Source: Candidatus Eiseniibacteriota bacterium (lineage in GTDB: Bacteria > Eisenbacteria > RBG-16-71-46). From it: 64,000 bases of DNA. The notes beneath the pieces were generated by a model, which was not told the origin of the DNA, did no database searches, and worked only from the letters and a program-made list of their open reading frames with translations. Location: contig JADJLL010000023.1 in the NCBI GenBank assembly GCA_016710095.1, forward strand, positions 30,049-94,048. The letters are read 5' to 3'. Positions 9,684 to 18,388 of the stretch are shown piece by piece (position 1 is the first letter of the stretch; the number at the start of each line of letters is the position of its first letter). Made by a program: the position numbers and the translations under genes.

Positions 9684-9716
9684 AAGGCCTCGCCGGAGAC
9701 GGCGGGGCCTTTTTCG
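9684..9716 (+). terminator. Intrinsic terminator after tRNA-Leu
   Basis: 12-bp stem AAGGCCTCGCCG / CGGCGGGGCCTT with loop GAGA, followed by TTTT. It is a textbook intrinsic terminator for secG-tRNA transcription. Confidence 0.85.
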
Positions 9717-9817
9717 TGGGCGCCGCGGCCGCTGCCCGGGGCACGCCGGGCGCGCTGCGCTGGGCTGGGTCCGCCGGACCCGACCGGCTCCGCGAAGCCG
9801 CCGCCCGGACGCACGAA

Positions 9818-9847
9818 GGGCCCGCGGATGGGAGCTGCCGCGGGCCC
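9818..9847 (-). terminator. Hairpin downstream of the tlpA-like gene
   Basis: A perfect 10-bp inverted repeat GGGCCCGCGG / CCGCGGGCCC with a 10-base loop lies 36 bases beyond the stop of the minus-strand thioredoxin gene. The base run after it is not T-rich, so this is tentative. Confidence 0.45.
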
Positions 9848-9883
9848 TGCGTGCGTGCTGCGTCGAAACGTGGACTCAAGCGA

Positions 9884-10384
9884 TCACTCGAGGATCTCCT
9901 GGACGTACGCGTTCATGGTCTCGGGGTCGATGCGGCCGATCACGCGCCGCACGATCTCGCCCTTCCGGTTGATGAAGAACGTCGTCGGGATGGAGCGGAT
10001 CGGGCCGTAGGCGTCGAGCACGTCGTCGTTCGCCATCGCGATCGTGAAGCGCACGCCGAGCTGATTGGCGAACCGCTTCACCGGCGCCGGACCCGTCTCG
10101 TCCACCGACATGCCGATGACCGTGAGCCCCTTCGCGCCGTAGCGCGCCTGCATGTCGTTGAGGTCGGGCATGCTCGCGCGGCACGGGCCGCACCAGGTCG
10201 CCCAGAAGTCGACGATGACGGGCTTGTTGCGCAGGTCGGACAGCTTGAGCGTCTTGCCTTCCACGGTCTTCACGGTGAAAGCGGGCGCGGCCATGTCGCC
10301 GGCTTCGGCCGTGGCGACCGCGGCGCCGATCATCAGCGCCGTGGCGGTCGAGGCGATCCATCGGGGGAGGGTACCGCTGGACAC
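9884..10384 (-). CDS. TlpA-like secreted thioredoxin
   Basis: Periplasmic thiol-disulfide oxidoreductase of the TlpA/ResA type, 166 residues. Residues 1-30 are a signal peptide ending ATAEAGD. The redox motif FWATWCGPCRASMPDL is near residue 66-80, and a cis-Pro is in RSIPTTFFINRKGEIV. I chose GTG 10384 because AAAGGAA lies just upstream and the signal peptide begins there; an upstream ATG at 10495 would add 37 residues without signal character. It is transcribed divergently from tolQ. Likely roles are cytochrome c maturation or periplasmic reduction; the partner is not visible here. Confidence 0.9.
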   Translation of the reverse strand: MSSGTLPRWIASTATALMIGAAVATAEAGDMAAPAFTVKTVEGKTLKLSDLRNKPVIVDFWATWCGPCRASMPDLNDMQARYGAKGLTVIGMSVDETGPAPVKRFANQLGVRFTIAMANDDVLDAYGPIRSIPTTFFINRKGEIVRRVIGRIDPETMNAYVQEILE

Positions 10385-10704
10385 GGGAGTTCCTTTCACA
10401 CGCTGCGAGGGTGTCGTGAGAGTCAGCTGGAAACGATCTCGTGGTGAGTGACTGTAACCGCATCCGCAATGCATGCGCGTCATGACCTCGTTCATTTGTC
10501 ACGCACTTGACCGCCGCTGGGGCCACTCGCATCAGCGGGAACAAAACCACTCGAGCGCGGTAGGACACTCATGAAGCACGCGCCCGAAACGCGGGAAAAT
10601 CATGGGAGGCCGAAGGGCTCTGTGTTAGCGTTCCGGCGCTCTCCCTGCACACCTACGCTGCCTCGCAGACGAGGCTTGCCGACTTCACAAGGAAGGTGAA
10701 GCCG
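10385..10704. other. Divergent control region between tlpA-like gene and tolQ
   Basis: About 320 bases with no supportable gene. It must hold promoters for both directions. On the plus strand TTAGCGT at 10625-10631 is a good -10 of the TAGNNT type 74 bases before tolQ, but no good -35 lies at the expected distance. TTGACC occurs at about 10507. I see no operator or riboswitch. Confidence 0.5.
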
Positions 10705-11403
10705 ATGCTCATCGCCCATGTTCTTCTGCAACTGGGAGCCGGCGGAAGCGCCACGATTCCCGCCCTCGTCCAGCACGCCAGCGCGTTCTCGAAGCTCGTG
10801 CTGCTCGTCCTGCTCGCGCTGTCGGTCTACTCGTGGGCGGTGATCTGGAACCGCCTGCGGCTGTACGCCACCGTGAGCAAGCAGGACGCCGCGTTCCTCG
10901 CCGCGTTCCGCCAGCTGCCTCCCGAGGCCGACCTCAAGCTGACCGCCGCGCAGCATCCCGTGAGCGTGCTCGCGCGCACGGCGCTCGCCGGGCAGCGCAC
11001 GCTCGAGACGCTGCCGCCCGAGCAGGCCGGCGCCGCCGCACGCTACGAGCTCTCGATGCACGCCATGGATCGCGCCGCGAACGACGAGCTCAGCAAGCTC
11101 GAGACGAACGTCGGGTTCCTCGCCACCACGGGCAGTGTCGCGCCGTTCATCGGGCTGCTCGGCACGGTGTGGGGCGTGATGATCTCGTTCGTGAACATCG
11201 GCGCGCAGGGTTCGGCGACGCTCGTCGTCGTGGCGCCCGGCATCGCCGAGGCGCTCATCGCCACGATCGCGGGACTCGCCGCGGCGATTCCCTCCGTCAT
11301 CGGGTACAACCACTGCCTGCAGCGCCTGCGCGACACGGGCAATGCCGCGACGCAGTTCGCGGGTGAGTTCCTCGACCGCCGCATCGGAGCGCACCTGAAA
11401 TGA
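10705..11403 (+). CDS. tolQ: TolQ/ExbB proton-channel protein
   Basis: Inner-membrane subunit of the Tol-Pal motor that uses proton-motive force to keep the outer membrane attached during division. 232 residues. First membrane segment near residues 29-47 (LVLLVLLALSVYSWAVIW); the conserved MotA/TolQ/ExbB block SVAPFIGLLGTVWGVMISF and the third segment GIAEALIATIAGLAAAIPSV are intact. ATG 10705 is preferred over GTG 10696 because AAGGAAGG is properly spaced for the ATG. The stop overlaps the tolR ATG (ATGA). Confidence 0.93.
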   Translation: MLIAHVLLQLGAGGSATIPALVQHASAFSKLVLLVLLALSVYSWAVIWNRLRLYATVSKQDAAFLAAFRQLPPEADLKLTAAQHPVSVLARTALAGQRTLETLPPEQAGAAARYELSMHAMDRAANDELSKLETNVGFLATTGSVAPFIGLLGTVWGVMISFVNIGAQGSATLVVVAPGIAEALIATIAGLAAAIPSVIGYNHCLQRLRDTGNAATQFAGEFLDRRIGAHLK

Positions 11404-11807
11404 TGCTCGCGCCCGGCGGCCGCCGGCCGATGGCCGACATCAACGTCACGCCCTTCGTGGACGTGGTGCTCGTGCTGCTCATCATCTTCATGGTCACCGC
11501 GCCGTTCCTGCAGGGCGGCCTCGAGATCGACCTGCCGAAGGTCTCGACCTCGGGCCTCGACGTGCACGAAGGGCTCATCGTCAGCATCCGCGGCGACCTC
11601 ACGCTCGCGGTGGGCGAGACCACCGTGAGCCCCGAGAAGTTCGAGGACGCGCTCAACTCCGCCGGCGCCTCCAAGCGCGCGGTGTTCCTCAAGGCCGACC
11701 AGTCCGTGCCCTACGGCACCATCGTCGGGTACATCGCGCGCATGCGGCGCGCGGGCGTGGTGCAGCTCGGGCTCGTGACCGAGCCGCCCGCGAAGGAGCG
11801 GAAGTGA
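11400..11807 (+). CDS. tolR: TolR/ExbD protein
   Basis: Partner of TolQ in the proton-driven motor; one membrane segment plus a periplasmic domain. 135 residues. The conserved DINVTPFVDVVLVLLIIFMV contains the essential membrane Asp. The short N-terminus is Pro/Gly/Arg-rich. It overlaps tolQ and the following TonB/TolA-like gene by four bases each (ATGA, GTGA), so the genes are co-translated. Confidence 0.93.
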   Translation: MMLAPGGRRPMADINVTPFVDVVLVLLIIFMVTAPFLQGGLEIDLPKVSTSGLDVHEGLIVSIRGDLTLAVGETTVSPEKFEDALNSAGASKRAVFLKADQSVPYGTIVGYIARMRRAGVVQLGLVTEPPAKERK

Positions 11808-12475
11808 AGCAGGCGCTGATCGGATCGGCGGCCGTGCACGTGGTGCTCACCGCGGCGCTGCTCGTCGTGCGCTCGGGGCAGACCGTGCTCGTGCCCGGTC
11901 CGGACATCGTCGAAGTGTCGCTCGTCGATCCGTCGCTCGACGCGATCCCGGCGCCCGTCGCGGCGCCCGCGCCGACTCCGCCGGCCGAGACGCCGCCGCC
12001 GGTCGAGGAAGACGGCGTGAAGATCGAGAAGGCGAAGAAGAAGCAGCCCGAGCCCGAGAAGCCTTCGCCCGTGCGCCCGGCCGAGCCGGACAAGCCTTCG
12101 CCCAAGCCGCCCACCGAGACGTCGCACGTCGTGCTGCCGTACGCGAACGTCGGCGGCGGCATGCGCGGCCAGGTCGCGGTGGACGAGAGCAACTTCGAGT
12201 TCGCGTACTACCTGCAGCGCGTGCGCAGCATGATCGCGGGCAACTGGACCGCGCCGTCGGGCGTGCCCGGCGGCATGCGCGTCGAGGTGTACTTCCGCAT
12301 CGGTCGCGACGGCTCGCTCACCTCGCCGCGCGTCGAGACCTCGAGCGGCAACACGTACTTCGACCAATCCGCGGTGCGCGCCGTGCTCGTCACGGGGCAC
12401 CTGCCGCCGCTGCCGATGGGCTGGAACGGCAGCGACCTCGGCGTGCACTTCGGCTTCGAATACACCGGACCATGA
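11804..12475 (+). CDS. TolA/TonB-like energy transducer
   Basis: Links the TolQR motor to the outer membrane. 223 residues: N-terminal membrane anchor (residues 1-22), a Pro/Glu/Lys-rich periplasmic spacer (PSPVRPAEPDKPSPKPPTE) at about 70-105, and a C-terminal TonB/TolA fold from about residue 125 with AYYLQRVRSMIAGNW and VEVYFRIGRDGSLTSPRVE. Its position between tolR and tolB argues for TolA; the C-terminal domain looks like the TonB-C family, which many non-proteobacteria use for TolA. GTG start overlapping tolR. Confidence 0.88.
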   Translation: MKQALIGSAAVHVVLTAALLVVRSGQTVLVPGPDIVEVSLVDPSLDAIPAPVAAPAPTPPAETPPPVEEDGVKIEKAKKKQPEPEKPSPVRPAEPDKPSPKPPTETSHVVLPYANVGGGMRGQVAVDESNFEFAYYLQRVRSMIAGNWTAPSGVPGGMRVEVYFRIGRDGSLTSPRVETSSGNTYFDQSAVRAVLVTGHLPPLPMGWNGSDLGVHFGFEYTGP

Positions 12476-13764
12476 GGACCCGCATGCGCCGACGCGCGCC
12501 GATCGCCACACTGCTCACGCTGTTCGCCGTCACCGCCTTCGCGTGCACCGCGCTCGCGGACGACGTGCGCCTCGAGACGCGCTCCGGCGCGTCGAGCCGC
12601 ATGCCGCTGCGCGTCACGTCGCTCACGCCCGCGGGCGACCGCGAGGCCGGCACGACTTCGGTGCAGGCGGACGAAGTGCTCGCCGCCGACCTGCAGCACT
12701 CGGCGTCGTTCGACGTCGCGCGCGCGTGGCTCGCCGCGCCGCAGACCGCGACGCCCGTCGCCGAGGTGGGCGGCAAGTGGACGCTGCGCGGCTCCACGAT
12801 CCGGCTGTCCGGAGAAGTGCGCGAGTACCCGGGCAAGCAGGTGATCCTCGCGAAGGAGTATTCCGGCCCCGCGTCCAAGTGGCGCGACGTCGTGCACCGT
12901 TTCGCGGACGACGTCGTGCTGCAGTTCACGGGCGAGCCCGGCATCGCGGCGTCGCGCATCGCGTTCATCGTGCAGGACGGCCGCAACAAGGAACTCTGGG
13001 TGATGGACTCCGACGGCTGGGATCCGCGCCCGCTCACGGCCGACCGCTCGGTCGCGCAGTCGCCGTCGTGGTCGCCCGACGGCTCGCTGCTGCTCTTCAC
13101 GTCCTACCGCGGCGGCGGCGGACCGCAGATCTGGGTGCTCTCCCCGGAGACGCGCAAGCCGTTCCTGATGTCCGGACGGCAGGGGCTGAACACCGGCGGC
13201 ATGTACGCGCCCGACGGCTCGGGCATCGTCTGCACGCTCGGCATGGACGGCAACGCCGAGGTCTACCGGCTCGACGCGCGCGGCGGTGCTCCGCAGCGCC
13301 TCACGAGCCACCGCGGCATCGACACGTCGCCCTGCTGGGCGCCGACCGGCCGCGAGATTGCGTTCACGTCCGATCGCTCCGGCGTGCCGCAGGTGCACGT
13401 CATGGACGCCGACGGTGGTAATGTGCGGCGGCTCACGTACGACGTCAGCTACACCGATTCTCCGGCCTGGTCACCCCGCGGCGATCGCATCGCGTTCGTC
13501 GTCCGCACCGACGCCGGTTTCGATATCTGGACCTGCCGCAGCGACGGGTCGAACACGACTCGTGTCGTCGCGGGAGGGAGCAACGAAAACCCGCGCTGGT
13601 CCCCCGACGGCCGGCATCTGATCTTCTCGTCCGATCGCGACGGCACGCGTTCGTTGTGGGTCACCGACCTCGACGGCGCCGCACCGCGCAAGCTGGACAT
13701 CGGTGGTCGCAAAGCCATGTCACCCGCGTGGTCGCCCCGAATGGGCGCCACATCTGCTCGATAA
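12472..13764 (+). CDS. tolB: Tol-Pal system protein TolB
   Basis: Periplasmic beta-propeller that binds Pal and shuttles between the Tol complex and the outer membrane. 430 residues, the usual length. Signal peptide in the first 28 residues, N-terminal TolB domain to about residue 150, then repeated propeller blades with the WSPDG-type signature: SPSWSPDGSLLLFTS, SPCWAPTGREIAFTS, SPAWSPRGDRIAFV, NPRWSPDGRHLIFSS. ATG start in a 4-base overlap with the previous gene; pal starts 10 bases after the stop. Confidence 0.95.
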   Translation: MRTRMRRRAPIATLLTLFAVTAFACTALADDVRLETRSGASSRMPLRVTSLTPAGDREAGTTSVQADEVLAADLQHSASFDVARAWLAAPQTATPVAEVGGKWTLRGSTIRLSGEVREYPGKQVILAKEYSGPASKWRDVVHRFADDVVLQFTGEPGIAASRIAFIVQDGRNKELWVMDSDGWDPRPLTADRSVAQSPSWSPDGSLLLFTSYRGGGGPQIWVLSPETRKPFLMSGRQGLNTGGMYAPDGSGIVCTLGMDGNAEVYRLDARGGAPQRLTSHRGIDTSPCWAPTGREIAFTSDRSGVPQVHVMDADGGNVRRLTYDVSYTDSPAWSPRGDRIAFVVRTDAGFDIWTCRSDGSNTTRVVAGGSNENPRWSPDGRHLIFSSDRDGTRSLWVTDLDGAAPRKLDIGGRKAMSPAWSPRMGATSAR

Positions 13765-13774
13765 GGAGGAACGC

Positions 13775-14308
13775 ATGCACCCCACGCTGCTCCGTACGAC
13801 CGTCCTCGTCACCGCCGTGCTCGCGATGTTCGCGGTCGGCTGCGCCAAGAAGGGCGCGGTTCCCGCGACGCCGCCGCCCGCGGGCAACACCACGACGACG
13901 CCGACCACGCCGAACTCGGGGAACACCGGTGGCACGACCACCAATCCGACGACGCCGGGCGGTACGCAGGGCACGGCGACCGTCGCCGACCTCAAGACGA
14001 TCTTCTTCGCGCTCGACTCGTACTCGATCGACGGCTCGGCCCAGGCCGACCTCGACGCGAACGCGAAGCTCCTGCGCGCGAACACGAACCTGCGCGTGAC
14101 GATCGAAGGCCACTGCGACGAGCGCGGCACGGTCGAGTACAACCTCGCCCTCGGCCAGAAGCGCGCGGACGCCGTGCGTGACTACCTGCTCAACGCCGGC
14201 GTGACGGCGGGCCAGATCGCGACGCTCACCAAGGGCAAGGAGTTCCCCGCGGTGGACGGGCACGACGAAGCGGCGTGGGCGAAGAACCGCCGCGCGGAGT
14301 TCAAGTGA
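13775..14308 (+). CDS. pal: Peptidoglycan-associated lipoprotein Pal
   Basis: Outer-membrane lipoprotein that holds the outer membrane to peptidoglycan. 177 residues. Lipobox LAMFAVGC puts the lipidated Cys at about residue 24. A Thr/Pro/Gly-rich linker follows to about residue 70, then the OmpA-like domain with FALDSYSIDG, VTIEGHCDERGTVEYNLALG and the end NRRAEF. ATG 13775 has AAGGAGG at ideal spacing. The stop overlaps the cpoB start. Confidence 0.95.
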   Translation: MHPTLLRTTVLVTAVLAMFAVGCAKKGAVPATPPPAGNTTTTPTTPNSGNTGGTTTNPTTPGGTQGTATVADLKTIFFALDSYSIDGSAQADLDANAKLLRANTNLRVTIEGHCDERGTVEYNLALGQKRADAVRDYLLNAGVTAGQIATLTKGKEFPAVDGHDEAAWAKNRRAEFK

Positions 14309-15138
14309 GCGGTCGCGTCCTCGTGACGCGGCCCGGACGCGCCGCGAGCCTCGTGCTCGCGGCGCTCCTCGTCGTTTTCGCCTCGCTGACGACCGGCTGC
14401 TACAGCACGCAGCTCACGATGCTGCGCAGCGGGCTCGACAGCCTGCGCGTGCAGGTGGACACGCTCACGGTGCGCGACTCGATCGCGTACCGCGTGATCG
14501 CGGACACGCGCACCGAACTGCAGAGCCAGCGCGACCTCATCCTCAGCACGCGTGCCTCCTCGGGCAGCACGCTGAGCGAACTCTTCGACCAGATCTCGGC
14601 GCTGCAGGGCAAGCTCGACGAGGTGCTGCACCGGTTCACGACGATCGCGGAACGTTCGAACGGCGGCGCCGGCAACGCCGGTCCCGCGCCGGCGGTCGTT
14701 CCTCCGGCGAGCGGCTCCACGCCCGCGACGACGGTGAATCCTCCGGCGGTGACGTCCGGTGGCGATCCGGCGCAGGCGTACGATCTCGCGACGCGTGACC
14801 TGACCGAAGGACGTTACGGCATGGCGCTGACGAGCTACCGCGAGTTCCTCACGCGGTTCCCGTCGTCGGAGCTGGCCGACAACGCGCAGTACGGCGTGGG
14901 CGAGTGCTTCTTCGCGCAGGCGGTGTTCGACAGCGCTGCGGTCGAGTACGCGCGTGTGGGCGAGAAGTGGCCGAAGGGCGATCGCGCCGCGGCCGCGCTC
15001 TACAAGCTCGCGCTCTGCCAGGAACGTCTCGGCCGCGCGGCGGAGTCGCGCAAGAGCTTCGAGGACCTCGTGAAGCGATTCCCGAGTTCGAGCGAAGCGG
15101 GATTGGCGAAGGAACGCCTCGGTTCCTCGCGCCGATGA
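14305..15138 (+). CDS. cpoB: CpoB/YbgF-like TPR lipoprotein
   Basis: Tol-associated protein coordinating peptidoglycan synthesis and outer-membrane constriction. 277 residues. The lipobox SLTTGC near residue 31 makes this copy a probable lipoprotein, whereas E. coli CpoB is soluble. A coiled-coil region spans about residues 35-115 (LDSLRVQVDTLTVRDS), then a low-complexity linker, then tetratricopeptide repeats from about 150: AYDLATRDLTEGRYGMALTS, LADNAQYGVGECFF, AALYKLALCQERLGR. GTG 14305 overlaps the pal stop. It closes the Tol-Pal set. Confidence 0.9.
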   Translation: MSGRVLVTRPGRAASLVLAALLVVFASLTTGCYSTQLTMLRSGLDSLRVQVDTLTVRDSIAYRVIADTRTELQSQRDLILSTRASSGSTLSELFDQISALQGKLDEVLHRFTTIAERSNGGAGNAGPAPAVVPPASGSTPATTVNPPAVTSGGDPAQAYDLATRDLTEGRYGMALTSYREFLTRFPSSELADNAQYGVGECFFAQAVFDSAAVEYARVGEKWPKGDRAAAALYKLALCQERLGRAAESRKSFEDLVKRFPSSSEAGLAKERLGSSRR

Positions 15139-15145
15139 CGCGCGC

Positions 15146-16834
15146 ATGAAGCACGGCGTCTTCTGGGCCGCGGCTCTCTTGGGAGCCGTGGCCCTCGTCG
15201 TCCCGCTCGGCGGAGACGCGCGCGCGCAGGGAGCACAGGCGCCCGACACGCTCACGGTGACGCACGCGCCCGCCGACTCCACGGCGCCGGAGGCGCCGGC
15301 ACCGGCCCTTGCAGAAGGCCGCGTCGTCCGCCGCATCACCGTCGAGTCCCGCGACATCTTCGATCCGCTGCCCGAAGGCCGCCTTCGCCCGGCGTACTCG
15401 CTCGCGAACCGCCTGCACGTGCACACGCGGCCGAGCACCGTGAAGGCCTCGCTCGTCGTGCGCCCCGGCGAACGCTGGAGCGACGCGCTGCGTCACGAGT
15501 CGCAGCGCCGGCTCCGCGCGCTCGCGTTCCTCGATCCGGACACGATCGTCGCGATCCCCGCCGGCGATTCGGTGGACCTGCACGTCGTCACGCACGACCA
15601 CTGGACGACGAGCCCCGAGTTCAGCCTCGAGAGCGGCGGCGGCCAGCAGTTCGGCTCGTTCGCGTTCACCGAGCGCAACTTCCTCGGCCTCGGCACGTCG
15701 CTCAGCGTGTCGCGCCATCACGATCCGGTCGGCACGTCCAGCTTCGCCTCGATCGAGGACCACAGCGTGTTCGGCACGCGGCTCCGCGGGAAGTTCGTCG
15801 CCGGTACCGGCGCGGGCGGACAGGCGCGCGACATGGTGCTCGAGCTGCCGTTCTGGGCCGATGCGGCGCCGCGCGCATGGGGCGGTCAGTGGACGCGCAA
15901 CATTTCGGAGACCGTGCTGTTCGACGATCTCGTCGAGGCCGCGACCGTGCCGCGCCGCCAGGAGACCACGGACTTCTACTGGGGCGTCGGGCGGCGCACG
16001 AGCGATGGATACATCCAGCGGTTCGTGCTGTCGTTCCACACGCTCGATCGTCACCTCGGGCCGTCGCGGCTCGAGCCGGGCGCTCCGCTCGCGTTCGCGG
16101 GGGGCGACGAGAACCTGCGGTTGCGCCGCTTCGCGGCCGAAGCGAAGCGCTGGCGGCCGCGCTTCATCGAGCGTCGCGGCGTGGACCAGATCGACCGCAT
16201 CGAGGACTTCGACGTCGGCCACGCGTGGTCGGTGATGGTCGGTTTCTCGCCTCACGCGTTCGGTTCGACGCAGGACGAGGCCTTCGCGCGATTGATGCTG
16301 CACGCGGGCACGGACGCGGGCCGCGCGGGCTTCGGCCTGTTCGACCTCGACACGTACACCCGCGTGCACGACGGGCCGCTGGGTTCGTACGGACAAGTGG
16401 ACGCGCGCTGGGTGACGACGCACGGTTCGCGTTCGGCGCTGCTCGGCGCGATCGAAGGCGTGGCGGGCACGCGCATGGCGCGCGACTTCCAGCTCACGGT
16501 CGGCGGACTGAACGGCCTGCGCGCGTTCCCCGTGCGCGAGCTCTCGGGCACGCAGTACTGGCGCGGCAACGTCGAGTGGCGCGGCGTCGCGCGGCGCAGC
16601 GTCCTGCAGTTGGTGAGCCTCGGCGGCGCGGTGTTCTGGGACACGGCGCGCGCCTGGGGCCCCGGCTCGGGCAACGAGGGCTGGCATCACGACGCCGGCT
16701 TCGGCCTGCGGCTGAGCCTGCCGCACTCGTCGCTCAACGCGGTCGCGCGCTTCGACGTGTCGTGGCCGATCGTGCCGGACCTCGACGGGCGGCACGGGCC
16801 GTCCTTTTCCTTTGGGTCAGGCCAGGCATTCTGA
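15146..16834 (+). CDS. BamA/TamA-like POTRA plus beta-barrel outer-membrane protein
   Basis: 562 residues. Signal peptide ends near GDARAQG. A POTRA-like region at about residues 55-145 (VRRITVESRDIFDP, PGERWSDALRHESQRRLRAL) precedes a C-terminal Omp85-type barrel with GSFAFTERNFLGLGTSLSV and LTVGGLNGLRAFPVREL, matching the VRGF-like element of this superfamily. The last residue is Phe. It starts 7 bases after cpoB, so it belongs to the Tol-Pal transcript. BamA itself is longer with five POTRA domains, so this is more likely a TamA- or patatin-associated-type Omp85 relative. Substrate unknown. Confidence 0.8.
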   Translation: MKHGVFWAAALLGAVALVVPLGGDARAQGAQAPDTLTVTHAPADSTAPEAPAPALAEGRVVRRITVESRDIFDPLPEGRLRPAYSLANRLHVHTRPSTVKASLVVRPGERWSDALRHESQRRLRALAFLDPDTIVAIPAGDSVDLHVVTHDHWTTSPEFSLESGGGQQFGSFAFTERNFLGLGTSLSVSRHHDPVGTSSFASIEDHSVFGTRLRGKFVAGTGAGGQARDMVLELPFWADAAPRAWGGQWTRNISETVLFDDLVEAATVPRRQETTDFYWGVGRRTSDGYIQRFVLSFHTLDRHLGPSRLEPGAPLAFAGGDENLRLRRFAAEAKRWRPRFIERRGVDQIDRIEDFDVGHAWSVMVGFSPHAFGSTQDEAFARLMLHAGTDAGRAGFGLFDLDTYTRVHDGPLGSYGQVDARWVTTHGSRSALLGAIEGVAGTRMARDFQLTVGGLNGLRAFPVRELSGTQYWRGNVEWRGVARRSVLQLVSLGGAVFWDTARAWGPGSGNEGWHHDAGFGLRLSLPHSSLNAVARFDVSWPIVPDLDGRHGPSFSFGSGQAF

Positions 16835-16853
16835 AGGCGTGACGCCACCGCCG

Positions 16854-16910
16854 CCGCGCCTCCGGCGCGGTGCAGCTCAGCTGGCGTCGGCCGCGCCTCC
16901 GGCGCGGTGC
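16854..16910. repeat. Two 20-bp direct repeats, each a TCC-loop palindrome
   Basis: CCGCGCCTCCGGCGCGGTGC occurs at 16854-16873 and again, identical, at 16891-16910. Each can fold as CCGCGCC-TCC-GGCGCGG. They lie between the Omp85-like gene and the next promoter and may act as transcript ends or as a REP-like element. Related palindromes occur elsewhere in the window. Confidence 0.8.
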
Positions 16911-16929
16911 GGGTTCTGCCTCCGGGCCG

Positions 16930-16958
16930 TTGACGCTTTTCGCGGCCCCTCGTAGCGT
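16930..16958 (+). promoter_or_regulatory. Promoter of the adenosine-specific kinase gene
   Basis: TTGACG (16930-16935), 17-base spacer, TAGCGT (16953-16958), 22 bases before the start codon. Confidence 0.6.
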
Positions 16959-16979
16959 GCGGGCAAAGGGAGGAGTGCC

Positions 16980-17462
16980 ATGAACATCTCCGCCGTGCCG
17001 CTCGTGTTTCCGGCCGACTGCAATGTCGTCGTCGGGCAGTCGCACTTCATCAAGACCGTCGAGGACATCGCCGAGATCGTCGTCACCACGGTGCCCGGCG
17101 CCAAGTTCGGGCTCGCGTTCTGCGAAGCCTCGGGGCCCTGCCTCGTGCGCACCGAAGGGAACGATCCCGAGCTGATCGAGGTCGCCACCCAGAACGCGCT
17201 CGCCGTCGGCGCGGGCCACGTGTTCCATCTCGTGCTGCGCGGCGCGTACCCGATCAACGTGCTCCCCGCGATCAAGCAGTGCCAGGAGGTCTGCCACGTG
17301 TTCTGCGCGACGGCGAACCCGCTGCAGCTGCTCGTCGCCGAAGTCGAGCAGGGGCGCGGCGTCGTCGGCGTGATCGACGGCAGCGCTCCCAAGGGCGTCG
17401 AGGACGAGGCCGCCAAGGGCGCCCGTCGCGACTTCCTCCGCAAGATCGGCTACAAGCGTTGA
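16980..17462 (+). CDS. Adenosine-specific kinase family protein
   Basis: 160 residues, matching the compact adenosine-specific kinase family first studied in Pyrobaculum. Family features visible: NVVVGQSHFIKTVEDIAE at the N-terminus, KFGLAFCEASG, a central AVGAGHVFHLVLRGAYPINVL, and VCHVFCATANPLQ. ATG 16980 has GGGAGGAG 5-9 bases upstream. It stands alone between two promoters. The kinase activity is assigned from the family; whether this bacterium uses it for adenosine salvage is inferred. Confidence 0.85.
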   Translation: MNISAVPLVFPADCNVVVGQSHFIKTVEDIAEIVVTTVPGAKFGLAFCEASGPCLVRTEGNDPELIEVATQNALAVGAGHVFHLVLRGAYPINVLPAIKQCQEVCHVFCATANPLQLLVAEVEQGRGVVGVIDGSAPKGVEDEAAKGARRDFLRKIGYKR

Positions 17463-17563
17463 GCCGCGCCCCGCAAGGGTCCGGCGGCCCTCGATTCGGC
17501 ACGGCGGCGCGGGTAGACTGCGCCCGGGTTTCGTCCGCGCATCCCACGCGGCGGGACGGCTAG

Positions 17564-18388
17564 ATGCTCCGGTTCGGCACCTCGGGCATTCCGCGCAGCA
17601 GCGCGCGTCCGGGCACCGTGCACGGCATCCGCCGCGCCCGCGAACTCGGCCTCGACCATCTCGAGATGGCGTGGGTCAACGGCGTGAAGATGTCGGACGA
17701 GTCCGCCGACGCGATCCGCGAAGCCGCTCGCGAGCACGACCTCACGCTCACCGCCCACGCGCCCTACTACGTGAACCTGTGCGGGGCCGAGGACGTGATC
17801 GAGCGCAGTCTCGCGCGACTGGTCGAAACGGGCCGCCTCGGCACGCGCTGCGGCGCGCAGTCGTTCTGCTTTCACGCCGGCTTCTACGGAAAGCAGTCGC
17901 ACGAAGAAGCCGGTGACAAGATTCTCGACGGACTCCGCGCGGTCACGAAGGGCCTGAAGAAGCTCAAGGCCGGGATCGACGTGCGGACGGAACTCACGGG
18001 CAAGCCCACGCAGGCGGGCTCGCTCGAGGAAGTGATCGCGTGGGCCGCGGCGGTGCCCGGAGTGCATCCGTGCATCGACTTCTCTCACCGCTACGCGCGC
18101 GATGCGGGACTGCACAACGATTACGAGGACTTCGCGGCCACGCTGACCGCGATCGAACATACGCTGGGGCGCGCGGCGCTGGACCGGCTGCACGTGCACA
18201 TCTCCGGCATCCAGTACGGGCCCAAGGGCGAGAAGCGGCACGAGCCGCTCGTGGAGACGGCCTTCCGATGGAAGGAACTGCTCCGCGCGCTCAAGGACCT
18301 GAACGTGTCGGGATGGGTCGTGAGCGAATCGCCGGCCATGGAAGACGACGCGCTGCTGCTCCAGAAGACTTATCGGAGGCTCAAGTGA
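17564..18388 (+). CDS. TIM-barrel protein related to endonuclease IV
   Basis: 274 residues. Xylose-isomerase-like TIM barrel with metal-ligand motifs in the order seen in endonuclease IV: LTAHAPYYVNL, FHAGFYG, RTELTGK, CIDFSHRYAR, and HVHISGIQYGPKGEKRHEPL. True Nfo uses this set to bind three zinc ions and cut at abasic sites. The similarity supports AP-endonuclease chemistry, but archaeal-type relatives with a less certain role exist. A TAGACT -10-like element lies at 17514-17519. It is first gene of an overlapping run; its stop overlaps the next GTG. Confidence 0.75.
   Translation: MLRFGTSGIPRSSARPGTVHGIRRARELGLDHLEMAWVNGVKMSDESADAIREAAREHDLTLTAHAPYYVNLCGAEDVIERSLARLVETGRLGTRCGAQSFCFHAGFYGKQSHEEAGDKILDGLRAVTKGLKKLKAGIDVRTELTGKPTQAGSLEEVIAWAAAVPGVHPCIDFSHRYARDAGLHNDYEDFAATLTAIEHTLGRAALDRLHVHISGIQYGPKGEKRHEPLVETAFRWKELLRALKDLNVSGWVVSESPAMEDDALLLQKTYRRLK

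Noticed and set aside
9716..9880. Small open frames between the tRNA terminator and the tlpA-like gene
   Set aside because: All lack ribosome sites and resemble simple GC-rich noise; the stretch is explained by two hairpins.
16854..16910. CRISPR-like direct repeats
   Set aside because: Only two copies with one 17-base gap, strongly palindromic and part of a wider palindrome family; no cas genes in the window.
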